A stretch of DNA of 34,565 bases from Streptomyces dysideae (GCF_001514305.1 NZ_KQ949109.1:80445-115009), one strand, 5' to 3'; counted from the stretch's first letter, positions 1 to 8,505 are shown. A program made the numbers and translations. Notes: generated from the sequence alone by a model not told the origin.

Positions 1-2
1 CG

Positions 3-538
3 CGCGGCCGCGGCGGCATCCACGAACTGCTCGACATCGAAACCGCCCGGGCTACCGCCGACACCCTCACCACCCTCCACGACGACCTCGCCTCTGGAAC
101 CGGGTCTCAGGGCCAGCCGCCCGGAGAGCGATCCACGCCGCCGCCCAGGCCCCGACCTTCGCGGGGTCCATCCGCACGCACCGCCAGGCCAGAGACATCC
201 TGGGCAACCCGGCCTTGACCTCCGCCTTGACCGTCTATGACAACCCGCACTCGTTCCCCATGTGCGTCTACAACCGCGACCGCGCTCTGTGTCACCGGCT
301 CGATGTCACCGACGCCCCGAGCCTGGACCGATGCCAACCGACCTGCGCGAACATCGCGCGCACCGACCGCCATGCCGACGAACTCGTGCAGCACGCACAG
401 GCGTTGGACAAACAGCCCGCCTCGGAGGCGGTGCCCAGCCCGCTCGCCGACCGGCTCACGCGACGTGCCGGGTTCCTCCGGGATCTGGCCGATTGTCACG
501 AGCGCGACCGCATCCACCACCAGGAGCCAATCGCATGA
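3..538 (+). pseudogene. C-terminal part of integrase-type protein, frameshifted
   Basis: The window opens inside a gene. Positions 3 to about 95 read GIHELLDIETARATADTL in one frame. The text then continues as LWNRVSGPAARRAIHAAAQA in the neighbouring frame, down to a stop at 536-538. I recall this pair of segments as the tail of large tyrosine-recombinase/integrase-type proteins of actinomycete integrative elements, so a one-base frameshift near 95 is the simplest reading. The tail carries several Cys (MCVYNRDRALCH, RCQPTC) that could form a metal site. It overlaps the next gene by ATGA at 535-538, which fits an integrase/DUF6262 operon. The catalytic recombinase part lies outside the window, so the family is inferred from recalled similarity and partner gene. 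A separate short ORF starting with TTG at 215 is possible but less likely. Confidence 0.55.
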
Positions 539-918
539 GCCCAGCCCCGGATGAGCGCGACCGTATCCGTGCCGCGATGGACCGCATCCTGCGCGGCACA
601 CCTGAGCGCTCCAACGGCGCGCTGACGATCGTCGCTCTCGCGCTCGAAGCCGGGGTGCCGCGCAACGCACTCACCCAGCGGCATACCGACTTGAAGAACG
701 ACTTCTACTACAAGGTCCGCGCCCGGGGCCGGACCCCGGACAGCGAACAACGCCTACGCAAGCAGATCCGCCGGCTCAAGGAGCTCCGGGCTGCCGACGC
801 GGAGGAAATCGCCCAGCTCAAGGCCGACGTCGAGGCACTGGTGGGCTCTCTGCAGCAGAGGTGTTCGCGGCGCCCGGAGCCATCCCGTACGCGCGAACCC
901 CTCGGATTCTGCTTCTGA
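535..918 (+). CDS. DUF6262-type integrase-associated protein, altered C-terminus
   Basis: A 127-residue basic protein beginning MSPAPDERDRIRAAMDRIL. The core NGALTIVALALEAGVPRNAL looks like a helix-turn-helix, followed by LTQRHTDLKNDFY and a heptad-rich stretch (LRKQIRRLKELRAADAEEIAQLKADVEALV, residues roughly 77-107) that should form a coiled coil. This arrangement is what I know as DUF6262, encoded directly after large integrases in actinomycete integrative elements; its biochemical role is unknown and DNA binding or recombinase assistance is inference. The start overlaps the preceding stop by four bases. The last 20 residues (RCSRRPEPSRTREPLGFCF) no longer look like the coiled coil, which suggests the original 3' end was replaced by foreign sequence. 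Confidence 0.6.
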   Translation: MSPAPDERDRIRAAMDRILRGTPERSNGALTIVALALEAGVPRNALTQRHTDLKNDFYYKVRARGRTPDSEQRLRKQIRRLKELRAADAEEIAQLKADVEALVGSLQQRCSRRPEPSRTREPLGFCF

Positions 919-1003
919 GCTAGTGCATCGACGCATGCGCCTCTGTTGCAGTCATGACAATCTGGTGGGCCTGCCCCGCGATCCGCGAGCCGACGAGTAT
1001 CCG

Positions 1004-2059
1004 ATGCCGACCGTTCCGTACGGATGGTATGCGGTGCTCCGAAGCGCCGAGCTACGGCCGGACCGGGTCGTCAGCCTGCACTACTTCGGACGGGCGCTGG
1101 TCGCTTTCCGCGGGGCCGATGGACAAGCGGCCGTAAGGGACGCGCACTGCCCCCACTACGGCGCGCATCTGGGCGTCGGAGGGAAGGTCGTGGACGGGAC
1201 CGTGGAGTGCCCGTTCCACGGATGGCGATTCGCTGCGGACGGCCGGTGCGTGAACGCCCCGTTCGCGGTGCGGACTCCCAAAGTGTCCCTCGGCGGCTTC
1301 CCGGTGCGCGAGCACAGCGGGCTCATCTTCGTCCACACAGGGCCGGTCGCGCCCTCATGGGAGGTACCGGAAATCCCGGAAGCGGGATCCAGGGACTTCG
1401 CCGAGCCGATCGACGACACCTGCCGAGCGCGCATCCACATACAGGAGATGCGCGAGAACATCGTCGACGAGTCCCACTTCCACTTCATCCACGGCCAGAG
1501 TGAACCCCCCGTCCAGGACTGGCGGACGGACGGTCCCTTCGCCGAGGTCCGCGGCCGGATCAGCCGGCGAGTTCTCGGCTGGGACATCAACAACACCTTC
1601 GACGCCGTCATGTACGGACCCGGTGTGATGGTGGTCCGCACCCACGGGCCCGTCCTCTCGGTGACCGCCGTCGCCCTCTCCACCCCCGTCGACGACCGGA
1701 CCAGCGAGCTGCGGATGTTGTACTACCTCCGCAAACCGGCCCGGGCCCCGTTCCTGACGCCCGCGCTCAAGCTCGTCTTCCGCGCGGAAGCCCTGGGCGA
1801 GGTGCACGAGGAGGTCCGGATCTGGGACTACAAGATCCACCAGCCGCGGCCGGTCCTGCTTCCGCACGAAAAGGGCATCAAAGCGCTGCGCCGCTGGTAC
1901 GCCCAGTTCTATCCGTCCGGCCTTCCGATCGCGCCGTCGAGCGACGTCGCCTCGCCCGCCGAGGCCGAGACCAGCGACCGGACGGGAGGCGGCGGGGATT
2001 CCACGGCGCCCTCGCAGGACGTACGACAGCGCCGCCGGGAACCTACCGGCAGCAACTGA
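1004..2059 (+). CDS. Rieske [2Fe-2S] non-heme iron oxygenase
   Basis: A 351-residue oxygenase component. With the start at 1004 the Rieske cluster ligands are C49, H51, C69 and H72, spaced C-x-H-x17-C-x2-H. The catalytic domain has ENIVDESHFHFIHG (encoded near 1455-1490), the Asn/Asp-x-His-x4-His iron site of KshA-like and cholesterol-desaturase-like Rieske oxygenases. It should hydroxylate or desaturate a hydrophobic, possibly steroid-like substrate with electrons from a separate reductase, none of which is encoded nearby. The last 40 residues are low-complexity and charged. A GTG at 923 would add 27 residues unlike the family; MPTVPYGWYAVL at 1004 begins where family members begin, although no strong ribosome binding site is seen for either. 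Substrate is unknown. Confidence 0.85.
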   Translation: MPTVPYGWYAVLRSAELRPDRVVSLHYFGRALVAFRGADGQAAVRDAHCPHYGAHLGVGGKVVDGTVECPFHGWRFAADGRCVNAPFAVRTPKVSLGGFPVREHSGLIFVHTGPVAPSWEVPEIPEAGSRDFAEPIDDTCRARIHIQEMRENIVDESHFHFIHGQSEPPVQDWRTDGPFAEVRGRISRRVLGWDINNTFDAVMYGPGVMVVRTHGPVLSVTAVALSTPVDDRTSELRMLYYLRKPARAPFLTPALKLVFRAEALGEVHEEVRIWDYKIHQPRPVLLPHEKGIKALRRWYAQFYPSGLPIAPSSDVASPAEAETSDRTGGGGDSTAPSQDVRQRRREPTGSN

Positions 2060-2168
2060 ATTGGTCGGGCTACGGGATGCCGACGGCGCCGACCGGTGAG
2101 GCGGCGGCGAGACACCGGCACCTACGAGTGGGATCAAGAAGCACGTCAGCGGTGCGCACTCTCCGCGA

Positions 2169-2342
2169 GGCCCGTCCGGCGGCGTCGAGGACCGCACGAG
2201 CCCATCGCAGTTCCTGCGCCGACGGGTCGAACCCGTCCGCGACGGCCGGGAGTTGGGCCGGGTGGATGCACAGCTTGGCGGTGAAGCCCAGCAGTCGGGC
2301 GTGGGCGACGTCGACAGTGAGCACGTCCGGGTCCCGCGCGGC
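2169..2342 (-). pseudogene. Relic of CitE/HpcH-type aldolase (C-terminal fragment)
   Basis: On the minus strand about 58 residues read RDPDVLTVDVAHARLLGF followed by TAKLCIHPAQLPAV and ELRWARAVLDAAGRA. GxxAKLCIHPxQ followed by ELxWAR is characteristic of the C-terminal end of CitE-like citryl/malyl-CoA lyases. Nothing upstream in any frame supplies the TIM barrel, and no start or ribosome binding site fits, so this is a dead fragment. The rest of the 2060-2505 gap holds no gene that I can support. Confidence 0.6.
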
Positions 2343-2505
2343 GGCGGGCTGCAGGCAGGCGGCAGCGGACGAGGACGCAATACCGGGCATGGTGTGCCCG
2401 GCATGCGTCGAAGGCGTGACGTGTTGCACGGGGGTAGCGGTGATCACGGGGCGCGGTCTGTCACCATCGCCTCCACCCATGCTCGCCGTTGTGTAGCGGA
2501 GGAGG

Positions 2506-2841
2506 TCACAGCCGGAGCGTGCGGCGCAGTGCGAGGGTGACTTCGTCGAACTTGGCGTCGCCTTCGGCCTCATCGGCGCGTACCGCGTCGTGGACGCAGT
2601 GCCGAACGTGGTCGTCGAGCAGGCCGAGGGCGACCTCTTGCAGGGCATGGGTGACGGCGCTGATCTGGGTGAGGATGTCGATGCAGTACCGGTCCTCGCC
2701 GACCATGCGAGTGATACCGCGTACCTGGCCCTCCACCTTGTGCAGCCGGGACAGCTGGTCGTCCTTGTGGCCGGCGTAGCCGCGCGGGGCGGCGTTCGCT
2801 ACCGGATCCGCGGTGTGGGCATGGTCGGGGATGGTGGTCAT
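2506..2841 (-). CDS. csoR: Copper-sensing transcriptional repressor CsoR
   Basis: A 111-residue DUF156/CsoR-family repressor. The all-helical core runs from about residue 29 (DQLSRLHKVEGQVRGITRMV) to the end. The copper ligands of CsoR are present: a Cys in RYCIDILTQ, and His and Cys spaced H-x3-C in DDHVRHC. In the family, Cu(I) binding by this C-H-C triad releases DNA and derepresses copper export genes. The N-terminal 28 residues carry extra His (HAH, GH). Its start codon overlaps the copA stop as ATGA at 2838-2841, so it is the second gene of a translationally coupled operon and is probably autoregulated through the palindrome at 5703-5719. The persulfide sensor CstR is the alternative, but it uses two Cys without the His. 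Confidence 0.92.
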   Translation of the reverse strand: MTTIPDHAHTADPVANAAPRGYAGHKDDQLSRLHKVEGQVRGITRMVGEDRYCIDILTQISAVTHALQEVALGLLDDHVRHCVHDAVRADEAEGDAKFDEVTLALRRTLRL

Positions 2842-5654
2842 CGGTTGTGCCCTCCCTCGTCTGTCCCGTCAGCTGGCGGTGCGGGGTAGCGGCCCTGGTC
2901 GGCGTCGAAGGCGGCCGCGCAGTGCGCGGAGCAGAAGAAGTGGCTGCCGGATGCGGTGTCGCGTCGTTCGGCGGCGGCTGTCGGGACCAGATGCATGCCG
3001 CACACCGGATCTACGGTCATCGCGTCCGCGCCTGGCGGGTGCTCGTGGCCGGTGCCGGACCCAGATGAGTGGTGCGGCTGTCGCCCGATGTCGGCCGCGG
3101 CGGGTGGGGCCGTGCCCCGGTTGGCTGCGGACTCCACCCGGGGTGTGACGGATTCGGGTGTGACGGGTGGCGGCGGGCTGGTGTGCCAGTGGCGCAGGCG
3201 GGAGGCGTTGGTCACGACGGACAGGGAGGACAGGGCCATTGCGGCGGCGGCGATGATCGGGCTGAGACGGATGCCCCACAGCGGGTACAGGGCGCCCGCG
3301 GCGAGAGGGACCCCGACGGCGTTGTACACCAGGGCGAAGAACAGGTTCTGCCGGATGTTGCGCATCGTGGCCCGCGACAGCCGGATGGCGGTGACGACGC
3401 CGGTCAGGGAGCCGGAGATGAGGGTGATGTCGGCGGCTTCGATGGCCACATCGGTGCCGGTGCCGATCGCGAGACCGACGTCGGCGGCGGCCAGGGCGGG
3501 GGCGTCGTTGATGCCGTCGCCGACCATGCCGACCGTGCGGCCCTCGCCCTGCAGGCGGCGGATCTCGTCCGCCTTGTGCTCCGGGAGCACCTCGGCCAGT
3601 ACGCGGGTGACGCCGACCTGGGCGGCGATCGCGGCGGCGGTACGGGCGTTGTCGCCGGTGATGATGACGACCTCGACGCCCAGGCGCTGCAGGGCGGCGA
3701 TTGCGGCGGCGGAGTCGTCCTTGACGGTGTCGGCGACCGCGAGCACCCCGGCGGGCCGCCCGTCGATCGCGGCCAGGACAGGGGTCTTGCCCTGGGCCGA
3801 CAGGTCGGAGGCGACGGGCGCCAGCGTGGTGGTGCCGATGCCGACGTCTCCCAACAGCCGGGCGGTGCCGACCAGGACGGCGTGCCCGTCCACGGTGGCC
3901 TGGACGCCTTTGCCGGTGACCGAGTCGAAGCCGGTCGCGGCCGGCCACGACAGACCGCGGTCGCGCGTGCCGGTGACGATGGCCTGTGCCAGCGGGTGTT
4001 CGCTGTCGGCCTCGGCTGCCGCCACCAGCCGCAGCAACTGCGTCTCGTCGATGCCGTCGGCCGGGTGGACGTCGGTGAGGACGGGTTTGCCCTCGGTGAC
4101 CGTGCCGGTCTTGTCCAGTACCACCGTGTCCAGCTTGTGCGCGGTCTCCAGGGCCTCGGCGGAGCGGATCAGGATGCCGGCCTGGGCGCCCTTGCCGGTG
4201 CCGACCATCACCGACAGCGGGGTGGCCAGCCCGAGCGCGCACGGGCAGGCGATGATCAGGACCGCTACGGCGGAGACCAGGGCGAGGGTGAGCGCGGGGG
4301 AGGGGCCGAGGGTGAACCAGACCGCGAAGGTGCCGATCGCGATGGCGATCACCGCGGGCACGAAGTACGCCGACACCGCGTCGGCGAGCCGCTGAATGGG
4401 CGCCTTGGACGCCTGTGCCTGCTGCACCAGCCGGACGATCTGGGCCAGCATGGTGTCGGCGCCGACCTTGGCCGCCCGCACGCGCAGGGATCCGGTGCCG
4501 TTGACGGTGGCCCCGATGACCGTCTCCCCGGTGTGCTTGGTGACCGGCATGGGTTCGCCGGTGACCATGGACTCGTCCACCGCGGAGGAGCCGGAGAGGA
4601 CTTCGGCGTCGACGGGGATCTTCTCGCCGGGCCGGATGACCACCTCGTCGCCGACGGCTACGTCCTCGACCGGGATCTCGGTCTCGGTGCCGTCCCGCAC
4701 GACGCGGGCGGTGCGGGCCTGCAGGCCCAGCAGCGCGCGGATGGCCTCGCCGGTGCCGGCCTTCGCGCGGGCCTCCAGCAGCCGCCCGAGCAGGATGAGG
4801 GTGAGGATGACGCCGACGGCTTCGTAGTAGACCTCGCGCACGTCTTCCGGCAGCAGGTCGGGGGCGAGGGTGACCAGCAGGCTGTAGCCGTAGGCGGCGG
4901 TGGTGCCGAGGGTGATCAGGCTGTTCATGTCGGCGGCGCGATGGCGCAGGGTCAGCCAGCCCGTCACGTGGATCGGCCGGCCGGTGTAGAACATCACCGG
5001 GGTGATCAGTGCCAGTTGCAGCCAGTGGTTCAGCATCCAGCCAGGCACCCAGTCGGCGCCGAAGAGCTCGTGCGCCATCACGGCGAACAGCACCGGGGCC
5101 GTGAGCACCGCGCCCACGGCCACCCGGCGGGTCAGGTCCCTGATCTCCGCCTGCCGCTCGGCGGCATCCGCGGCTTCCGCCTCGGCGGCCCCCGTCTCCT
5201 CCTCACCCGCCGGAGCCGCGGGCGCGGCGGCGGTGTCATGGCCGTCGGGGGAGGCCGGAGGGGCTGACGCGGGGCCGTCGGCGGGTTCGACGAGCAGTGT
5301 GCCGTGGATCATGTTCATGCCGCAGGCGAAGCCGAAGGAGCCCGGTCGGTCCGGGGTGAGCCGCACGGTGGTACGGGTGTGGGCGGGCAGTCCGGCGCTG
5401 ACCTTGAGCTCGGGGAAGACCACTCGGGAGGTGCACTCCCCGGACTCCCGCCGGTCGAAGACCAGCTCCACCGGCGTGCCCTGGCGGACCTTGAGGATGC
5501 TGGGGTTGTAGCCGCCCCGCACCGTCACCTCCACCCGCTGCACTCCGTCTTCCACCCGGGCGGCACCGGCACGGCGTCGGCCGAAGAAGAACCAGCCCAG
5601 CGCGGCGATCAGTCCTGCGGCAGCCAGGACTACGACGACATCGATGGCACCCAT
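2838..5654 (-). CDS. copA: Cu(I)-exporting P1B ATPase fused to cupredoxin and YHS/TRASH-like domain
   Basis: A 938-residue membrane ATPase for Cu(I) efflux with an uncommon layout. Residues about 4-24 are a TM segment. Residues about 38-125 form a cupredoxin-like domain with Cys, Met and His in GFACGMNMIHGTL. The P1B core follows: TGEP actuator loop, CPC in the membrane (about residues 469-471), DKTGT phosphorylation site (about 513), EHPLA, GDGINDAP, and YN plus MxxSS in the last helices, which together specify Cu(I). The last 60 residues contain DPVCGM and FFCSAHC, a YHS/TRASH-like metal-binding motif. No CxxC heavy-metal-associated domain is seen. ATG 5654 has GGAGGGAGG about 9 bases upstream; an upstream ATG at 5687 has no such site. 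It is followed immediately by csoR. Confidence 0.92.
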   Translation of the reverse strand: MGAIDVVVVLAAAGLIAALGWFFFGRRRAGAARVEDGVQRVEVTVRGGYNPSILKVRQGTPVELVFDRRESGECTSRVVFPELKVSAGLPAHTRTTVRLTPDRPGSFGFACGMNMIHGTLLVEPADGPASAPPASPDGHDTAAAPAAPAGEEETGAAEAEAADAAERQAEIRDLTRRVAVGAVLTAPVLFAVMAHELFGADWVPGWMLNHWLQLALITPVMFYTGRPIHVTGWLTLRHRAADMNSLITLGTTAAYGYSLLVTLAPDLLPEDVREVYYEAVGVILTLILLGRLLEARAKAGTGEAIRALLGLQARTARVVRDGTETEIPVEDVAVGDEVVIRPGEKIPVDAEVLSGSSAVDESMVTGEPMPVTKHTGETVIGATVNGTGSLRVRAAKVGADTMLAQIVRLVQQAQASKAPIQRLADAVSAYFVPAVIAIAIGTFAVWFTLGPSPALTLALVSAVAVLIIACPCALGLATPLSVMVGTGKGAQAGILIRSAEALETAHKLDTVVLDKTGTVTEGKPVLTDVHPADGIDETQLLRLVAAAEADSEHPLAQAIVTGTRDRGLSWPAATGFDSVTGKGVQATVDGHAVLVGTARLLGDVGIGTTTLAPVASDLSAQGKTPVLAAIDGRPAGVLAVADTVKDDSAAAIAALQRLGVEVVIITGDNARTAAAIAAQVGVTRVLAEVLPEHKADEIRRLQGEGRTVGMVGDGINDAPALAAADVGLAIGTGTDVAIEAADITLISGSLTGVVTAIRLSRATMRNIRQNLFFALVYNAVGVPLAAGALYPLWGIRLSPIIAAAAMALSSLSVVTNASRLRHWHTSPPPPVTPESVTPRVESAANRGTAPPAAADIGRQPHHSSGSGTGHEHPPGADAMTVDPVCGMHLVPTAAAERRDTASGSHFFCSAHCAAAFDADQGRYPAPPADGTDEGGHNR

Positions 5655-5702
5655 GGCGGCCCGCCTCCCTCCAGCTCGCTCCTTCAAGCCTCCGCCCGGC
5701 TA

Positions 5703-5719
5703 CCCCTACCTGGTAGGGG
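5703..5719. promoter_or_regulatory. CsoR operator upstream of copA
   Basis: Perfect inverted repeat CCCCTACC-T-GGTAGGGG, 8-bp arms with a single central base, ending 49 bases before the copA start codon. Known CsoR sites are GC-rich palindromes with C-runs facing G-runs and TA/AT steps. A role in copper-induced derepression of copA-csoR is inference, and the site may also influence the divergent gene at 5869. Confidence 0.75.
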
Positions 5720-5868
5720 CTGAACGGCCCACCCGCTTGGGACCGTCCGCCCCCTGCACGCCAACCCCGACAGAGGCACGATGAATGCAGGGACAGAAGC
5801 TCCGATGCGGGCGCCGGACCTTGGCGTCCGGACCCGATCGCCGACCGATCCGAAGTAGGTGAACGGCG

Positions 5869-6132
5869 ATGTTCTGGTATGGCCATGACCTCAGCGGATG
5901 GGGCTGGTTCGCGATGTCCGCCAGCATGATCCTTTTCTGGGCGTTGATCATCACAGTGGGCGTGCTGTTCTTCCGCGCTGTGAACCGGCCTCACGAGCAC
6001 AGCCAGGTCCCCGCCGCGCCGCAGACACCCGAGCAGGTCCTCGGGCAGCGGTTCGCCCGCGGGGAGATCGACGAAGAGGAGTACCGGCGCCGCCTGAACG
6101 CCCTGCACGGCGGCCCTCTCACCAAACCCTGA
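5869..6132 (+). CDS. SHOCT-domain small membrane protein
   Basis: An 87-residue protein. Residues about 12-38 are one TM segment (WFAMSASMILFWALIITVG). The C-terminal 35 residues read EQVLGQRFARGEIDEEEYRR, the SHOCT motif, a short C-terminal module that follows membrane or other domains and probably mediates oligomerisation. AGGTGA sits about 6 bases before the ATG. It starts the rightward set of small membrane genes next to the copper operon, a neighbourhood common for SHOCT and DUF2933 genes in metal-resistance clusters. Molecular function is unknown. Confidence 0.8.
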   Translation: MFWYGHDLSGWGWFAMSASMILFWALIITVGVLFFRAVNRPHEHSQVPAAPQTPEQVLGQRFARGEIDEEEYRRRLNALHGGPLTKP

Positions 6133-6183
6133 GAGCAGGCCGTACTGGCTGCGGCCTTGGTCCTCCGCTGAGAGAGGCTGGTG

Positions 6184-6432
6184 ATGAAACAGCGCAACTA
6201 CGGCATGTACGCGCTCGCCGCCGCGATCGTGGTCGTCGGAGTCCTGATGGTCGGCGCCTCGCTGGAGAGCCTCCTCTGGCTCGCCCTCGTGGCCGCCTGC
6301 CCGCTGATGATGTTCCTCATGATGAAGAGCATGCACGGTCAGGACACGCACGGCGGTCCAAGCCGTGACGACCGGGAAGACGACCCGCTGCACAAGCACG
6401 ACCAGCAGCACCCCGGATCCGGCCCGCCCTGA
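6184..6432 (+). CDS. DUF2933-like small membrane protein
   Basis: An 82-residue protein with two closely spaced hydrophobic stretches (YALAAAIVVVGVLMV and LLWLALVAACPLMMFLMMK) and a hydrophilic tail rich in His and Asp (HGQDTHGG, HKHDQQH). This looks like DUF2933 family proteins found beside copper and heavy-metal genes. The His/Met-rich segments could bind metal, but that is inference. GAGAGAGGC lies 8-10 bases upstream of ATG 6184; a GTG at 6181 directly before it is also possible. It sits about 50 bases after the SHOCT gene, probably in the same transcript. Confidence 0.65.
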   Translation: MKQRNYGMYALAAAIVVVGVLMVGASLESLLWLALVAACPLMMFLMMKSMHGQDTHGGPSRDDREDDPLHKHDQQHPGSGPP

Positions 6433-6509
6433 CCGGCCGGGTACAGGCGTCCACCCCTGGCACCTTGAGGGCCGGTGGCGGCCGGCCGAGCAGCCACAAG
6501 GAGGGCGTG

Positions 6510-7217
6510 ATGGCTGACGCCGCATACGGCTTGTGGCCACTCGTGGTGTCAACACCCTGCTGTTCATCGTGTTCGCCGCCGGCTTCCTCCACCCGAAGAC
6601 CAAGCGGGACTGGCGGGCGATGGGGCGCCCACGGCGCATTCATGGTCGCGCTGTTCACCGAGATGTACGGCACCCCGCTCACGATCTACCTGCTGGGCAG
6701 CTGGCTCGGCAACGAATTCCCGCTGCTGAAGGACAGCCACGCCGGCGGACACCTGGGGAACGACCCGACCAACTGGCAGGGTGATCCGCACGTGAGCCCC
6801 TTCCACCTGGCCTCTTACGTCGCCATCGGCGCCGGGTACTGGCTGATCGCCGCCGCGTGGAAGGTCCTGCACGAAGCCGCGCAGAAGGACCGGCCGACCA
6901 CGACCGGCCCGTACGCGTGGGTGCGACACCCGCAGTACGACGGCTTCCCGCTCATCATGATCGGGTTCCTGCTGCAGGGGCCCACCATCACCACCCTGAT
7001 CATGTTCCCGGTCCTGGTGTACGTGTACGTGAGACTGGCCCGCAGCGAGGAACGCGAAGTCGCAAAGCAGTTCGGCGAGCAGTGGACCGTGTACGCAGCC
7101 AACACCCCCGCCTTCTGGCCGAAGCGGCCCCGCAGGACGCCGACCCCCCGGAAAACGGAGACCTACAGCACCCGCGGGTCCGCGCGCAGTTCGGACTCGC
7201 ACGTCACACGGAGGTGA
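6510..7217 (+). CDS. Isoprenylcysteine methyltransferase-like membrane protein with two compensating frameshifts
   Basis: The well-preserved C-terminal half, TTTGPYAWVRHPQYDGFPL then SEEREVAKQFGEQW, is the SAM-binding signature of ICMT/PEMT-like methyltransferases (DUF1295/isoprenylcysteine carboxyl methyltransferase group). The start has AAGGAGGG before ATG 6510. Between about 6545 and 6620 the expected membrane segment, VNTLLFIVFAAGFLHPKTKR, lies in a different frame. A missing base near CGTGGTGTC and an extra G in ATGGGGCGCC would account for this. Read literally, the ORF stays open but its first TM helix is replaced by about 25 unrelated residues. That is either real damage or paired sequencing errors. 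Substrate is unknown; such genes are common in metal-resistance clusters. Confidence 0.7.
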   Translation: MADAAYGLWPLVVSTPCCSSCSPPASSTRRPSGTGGRWGAHGAFMVALFTEMYGTPLTIYLLGSWLGNEFPLLKDSHAGGHLGNDPTNWQGDPHVSPFHLASYVAIGAGYWLIAAAWKVLHEAAQKDRPTTTGPYAWVRHPQYDGFPLIMIGFLLQGPTITTLIMFPVLVYVYVRLARSEEREVAKQFGEQWTVYAANTPAFWPKRPRRTPTPRKTETYSTRGSARSSDSHVTRR

Positions 7218-7224
7218 CCCGAGC

Positions 7225-7536
7225 ATGGACGCCGTCGTCTGGACTCTGGTCTTCCTTGGTGACCTGGCCACCGCCGCATGCGCGGTCCATCTCACCCGGC
7301 GCCACCACCGCGATCCCGCAGGACTGGTTCCTTCCCTGCACCGCACCGCCCCGATCCTTCTTGCCGCAGGGCTCCTCCCCGTTCCCGCCCTGCTGTCCGG
7401 CGACGCGCCCGCCGCAGCCTGGGGGCTGTGGGGCGCCACCACCATCGCCGCCGCCCTGGTCTACGCCGTCGGTGACACCCTGCGCGACCTGGCGCCTCCC
7501 ACACGAACGGCGTCCGAGCCCGGGAGCCGGCGGTGA
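7225..7536 (+). CDS. Small hypothetical membrane protein
   Basis: A 103-residue protein with about three hydrophobic segments (VVWTLVFLGDLATAACAV, APILLAAGLLPVPALL, WGLWGATTIAAALVYAVG). I do not recognise a family. GGAGGTG overlaps the preceding stop and lies 8 bases before ATG 7225, and the stop overlaps the next GTG by GTGA, so it was probably translated as part of an operon with the ABC transporter whose remains follow. Confidence 0.6.
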   Translation: MDAVVWTLVFLGDLATAACAVHLTRRHHRDPAGLVPSLHRTAPILLAAGLLPVPALLSGDAPAAAWGLWGATTIAAALVYAVGDTLRDLAPPTRTASEPGSRR

Positions 7537-7750
7537 GGGGCGGGGACCCGCGGGGAACGCAGACCGGCGGACCGCGGCAGGCGGATGCGGCGCACGCCGC
7601 CGCGGCAGGACCAGCGCATCCAACGGCCTTGCATGTGGTGCTGGAGGCGACCGGGATCGAGAAGACGTACCGGCGCGGCGCATGGCCGGCCCGGCACCGG
7701 ACAGCGGTGCTGCGCGGCGTCGACCTCGCCCTGGCTGCCGGCGAAGTGGG
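7533..7750 (+). pseudogene. ABC transporter ATPase, N-terminal stub only
   Basis: Begins with GTG overlapping the previous stop. Residues 36-72 read VLEATGIEKTYRRG and TAVLRGVDLALAAGEV, the standard N-terminal strands of an ABC ATPase just before Walker A. The Walker A, signature and Walker B parts are absent. At about 7745 the sequence changes frame and becomes permease-like. The ATPase body, about 200 codons, was deleted. Confidence 0.7.
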
Positions 7751-8505
7751 CGGCGGCCCGCTTGACGGCGGCGGGCTGCTGGGCCCTGGCCTGGGCCGCC
7801 GCGGCGGCCGCGGTCAGCTGGACGGTGATCACCACGACCAGCCGTGTCGCCCGCCCCCGCCACCACGCCCGGCCCGGTTCGACCACGGCCCAACTGGCCG
7901 CGGGGACACGGATGGGTTTGCGGGAGGCCGACCGTAACCGGATGCTGTGGACGCTGCTCATCGCGGTGCCCGTGGTCTTCATCATCCTCACCGTGGCCAC
8001 CACCCCCGAGGAGTTCACGTCGCTGACCGTACGCGAAAGCTGCCGCACCCTCCTCCAGCGGGCGTGGCTGCCCGATATCCACGGCGGCACCATGGCGCCG
8101 ATCGCCATCGCATCCCTGGCCATGCTCGCCGGACTGTTCACCGTCCTGAACGCCCGCGCAGGTGACCAGCGCCTGTCCCTCGCCGGGTTCCGTCCCACCG
8201 CCCTGCTTGCCTCCCGCCTGACCGTGGTGGTTCTCGGCGCGCTGCTGGCCACCGCCGCCTCCCTCGCGGCCACCGCCACCGTCTTCGACGCCCGCCAATG
8301 GGGCCTCTACATCGCCGCGAACGTCCTGATCGCGCTCACCTACGGCCTCATCGGCGTCCTGCTCGGACCGCTGTTCGGTCGCGTCGGCGGGGTGCTCATC
8401 GCCTTCCTGGTGCCCTTCATCGACCTGGGCATCGAGCAAAGCCCCATGCTCCGCCCCGACCCACCCGGCTGGGCGCACGCCCTGCCCGGCTACGGCGCCG
8501 GGGTG
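7750..8505 (+). pseudogene. ABC-2 type permease fragment, both ends lost
   Basis: In the frame read from 7585, membrane sequence starts abruptly with ARLTAAGCWALAWAAAAAAV, followed by READRNRMLWTLLIAVPVVF, GGTMAPIAIASLAMLAGLF and GRVGGVLIAFLVPFIDLGIE. These resemble actinomycete ABC-2 permease subunits paired with the ATPase stub upstream. The first hydrophobic stretch may belong to a second permease fused by the same deletion. After PGYGAGV near 8503 the frame runs into the antisense of a cupredoxin gene, so the C-terminal helices are gone. The combined ORF continues to 8721 but the extra residues are meaningless. Confidence 0.65.

Noticed and set aside
1355..2404. A 349-codon minus-strand frame
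   Set aside because: Opposite the Rieske oxygenase, which has all its metal ligands on the plus strand; only the separate CitE-like fragment near 2169-2342 is meaningful.
3069..5267. A 732-codon plus-strand open frame
   Set aside because: It is antisense to copA, is Gly/Asp/Val-rich low-complexity text and has no recognisable motif.
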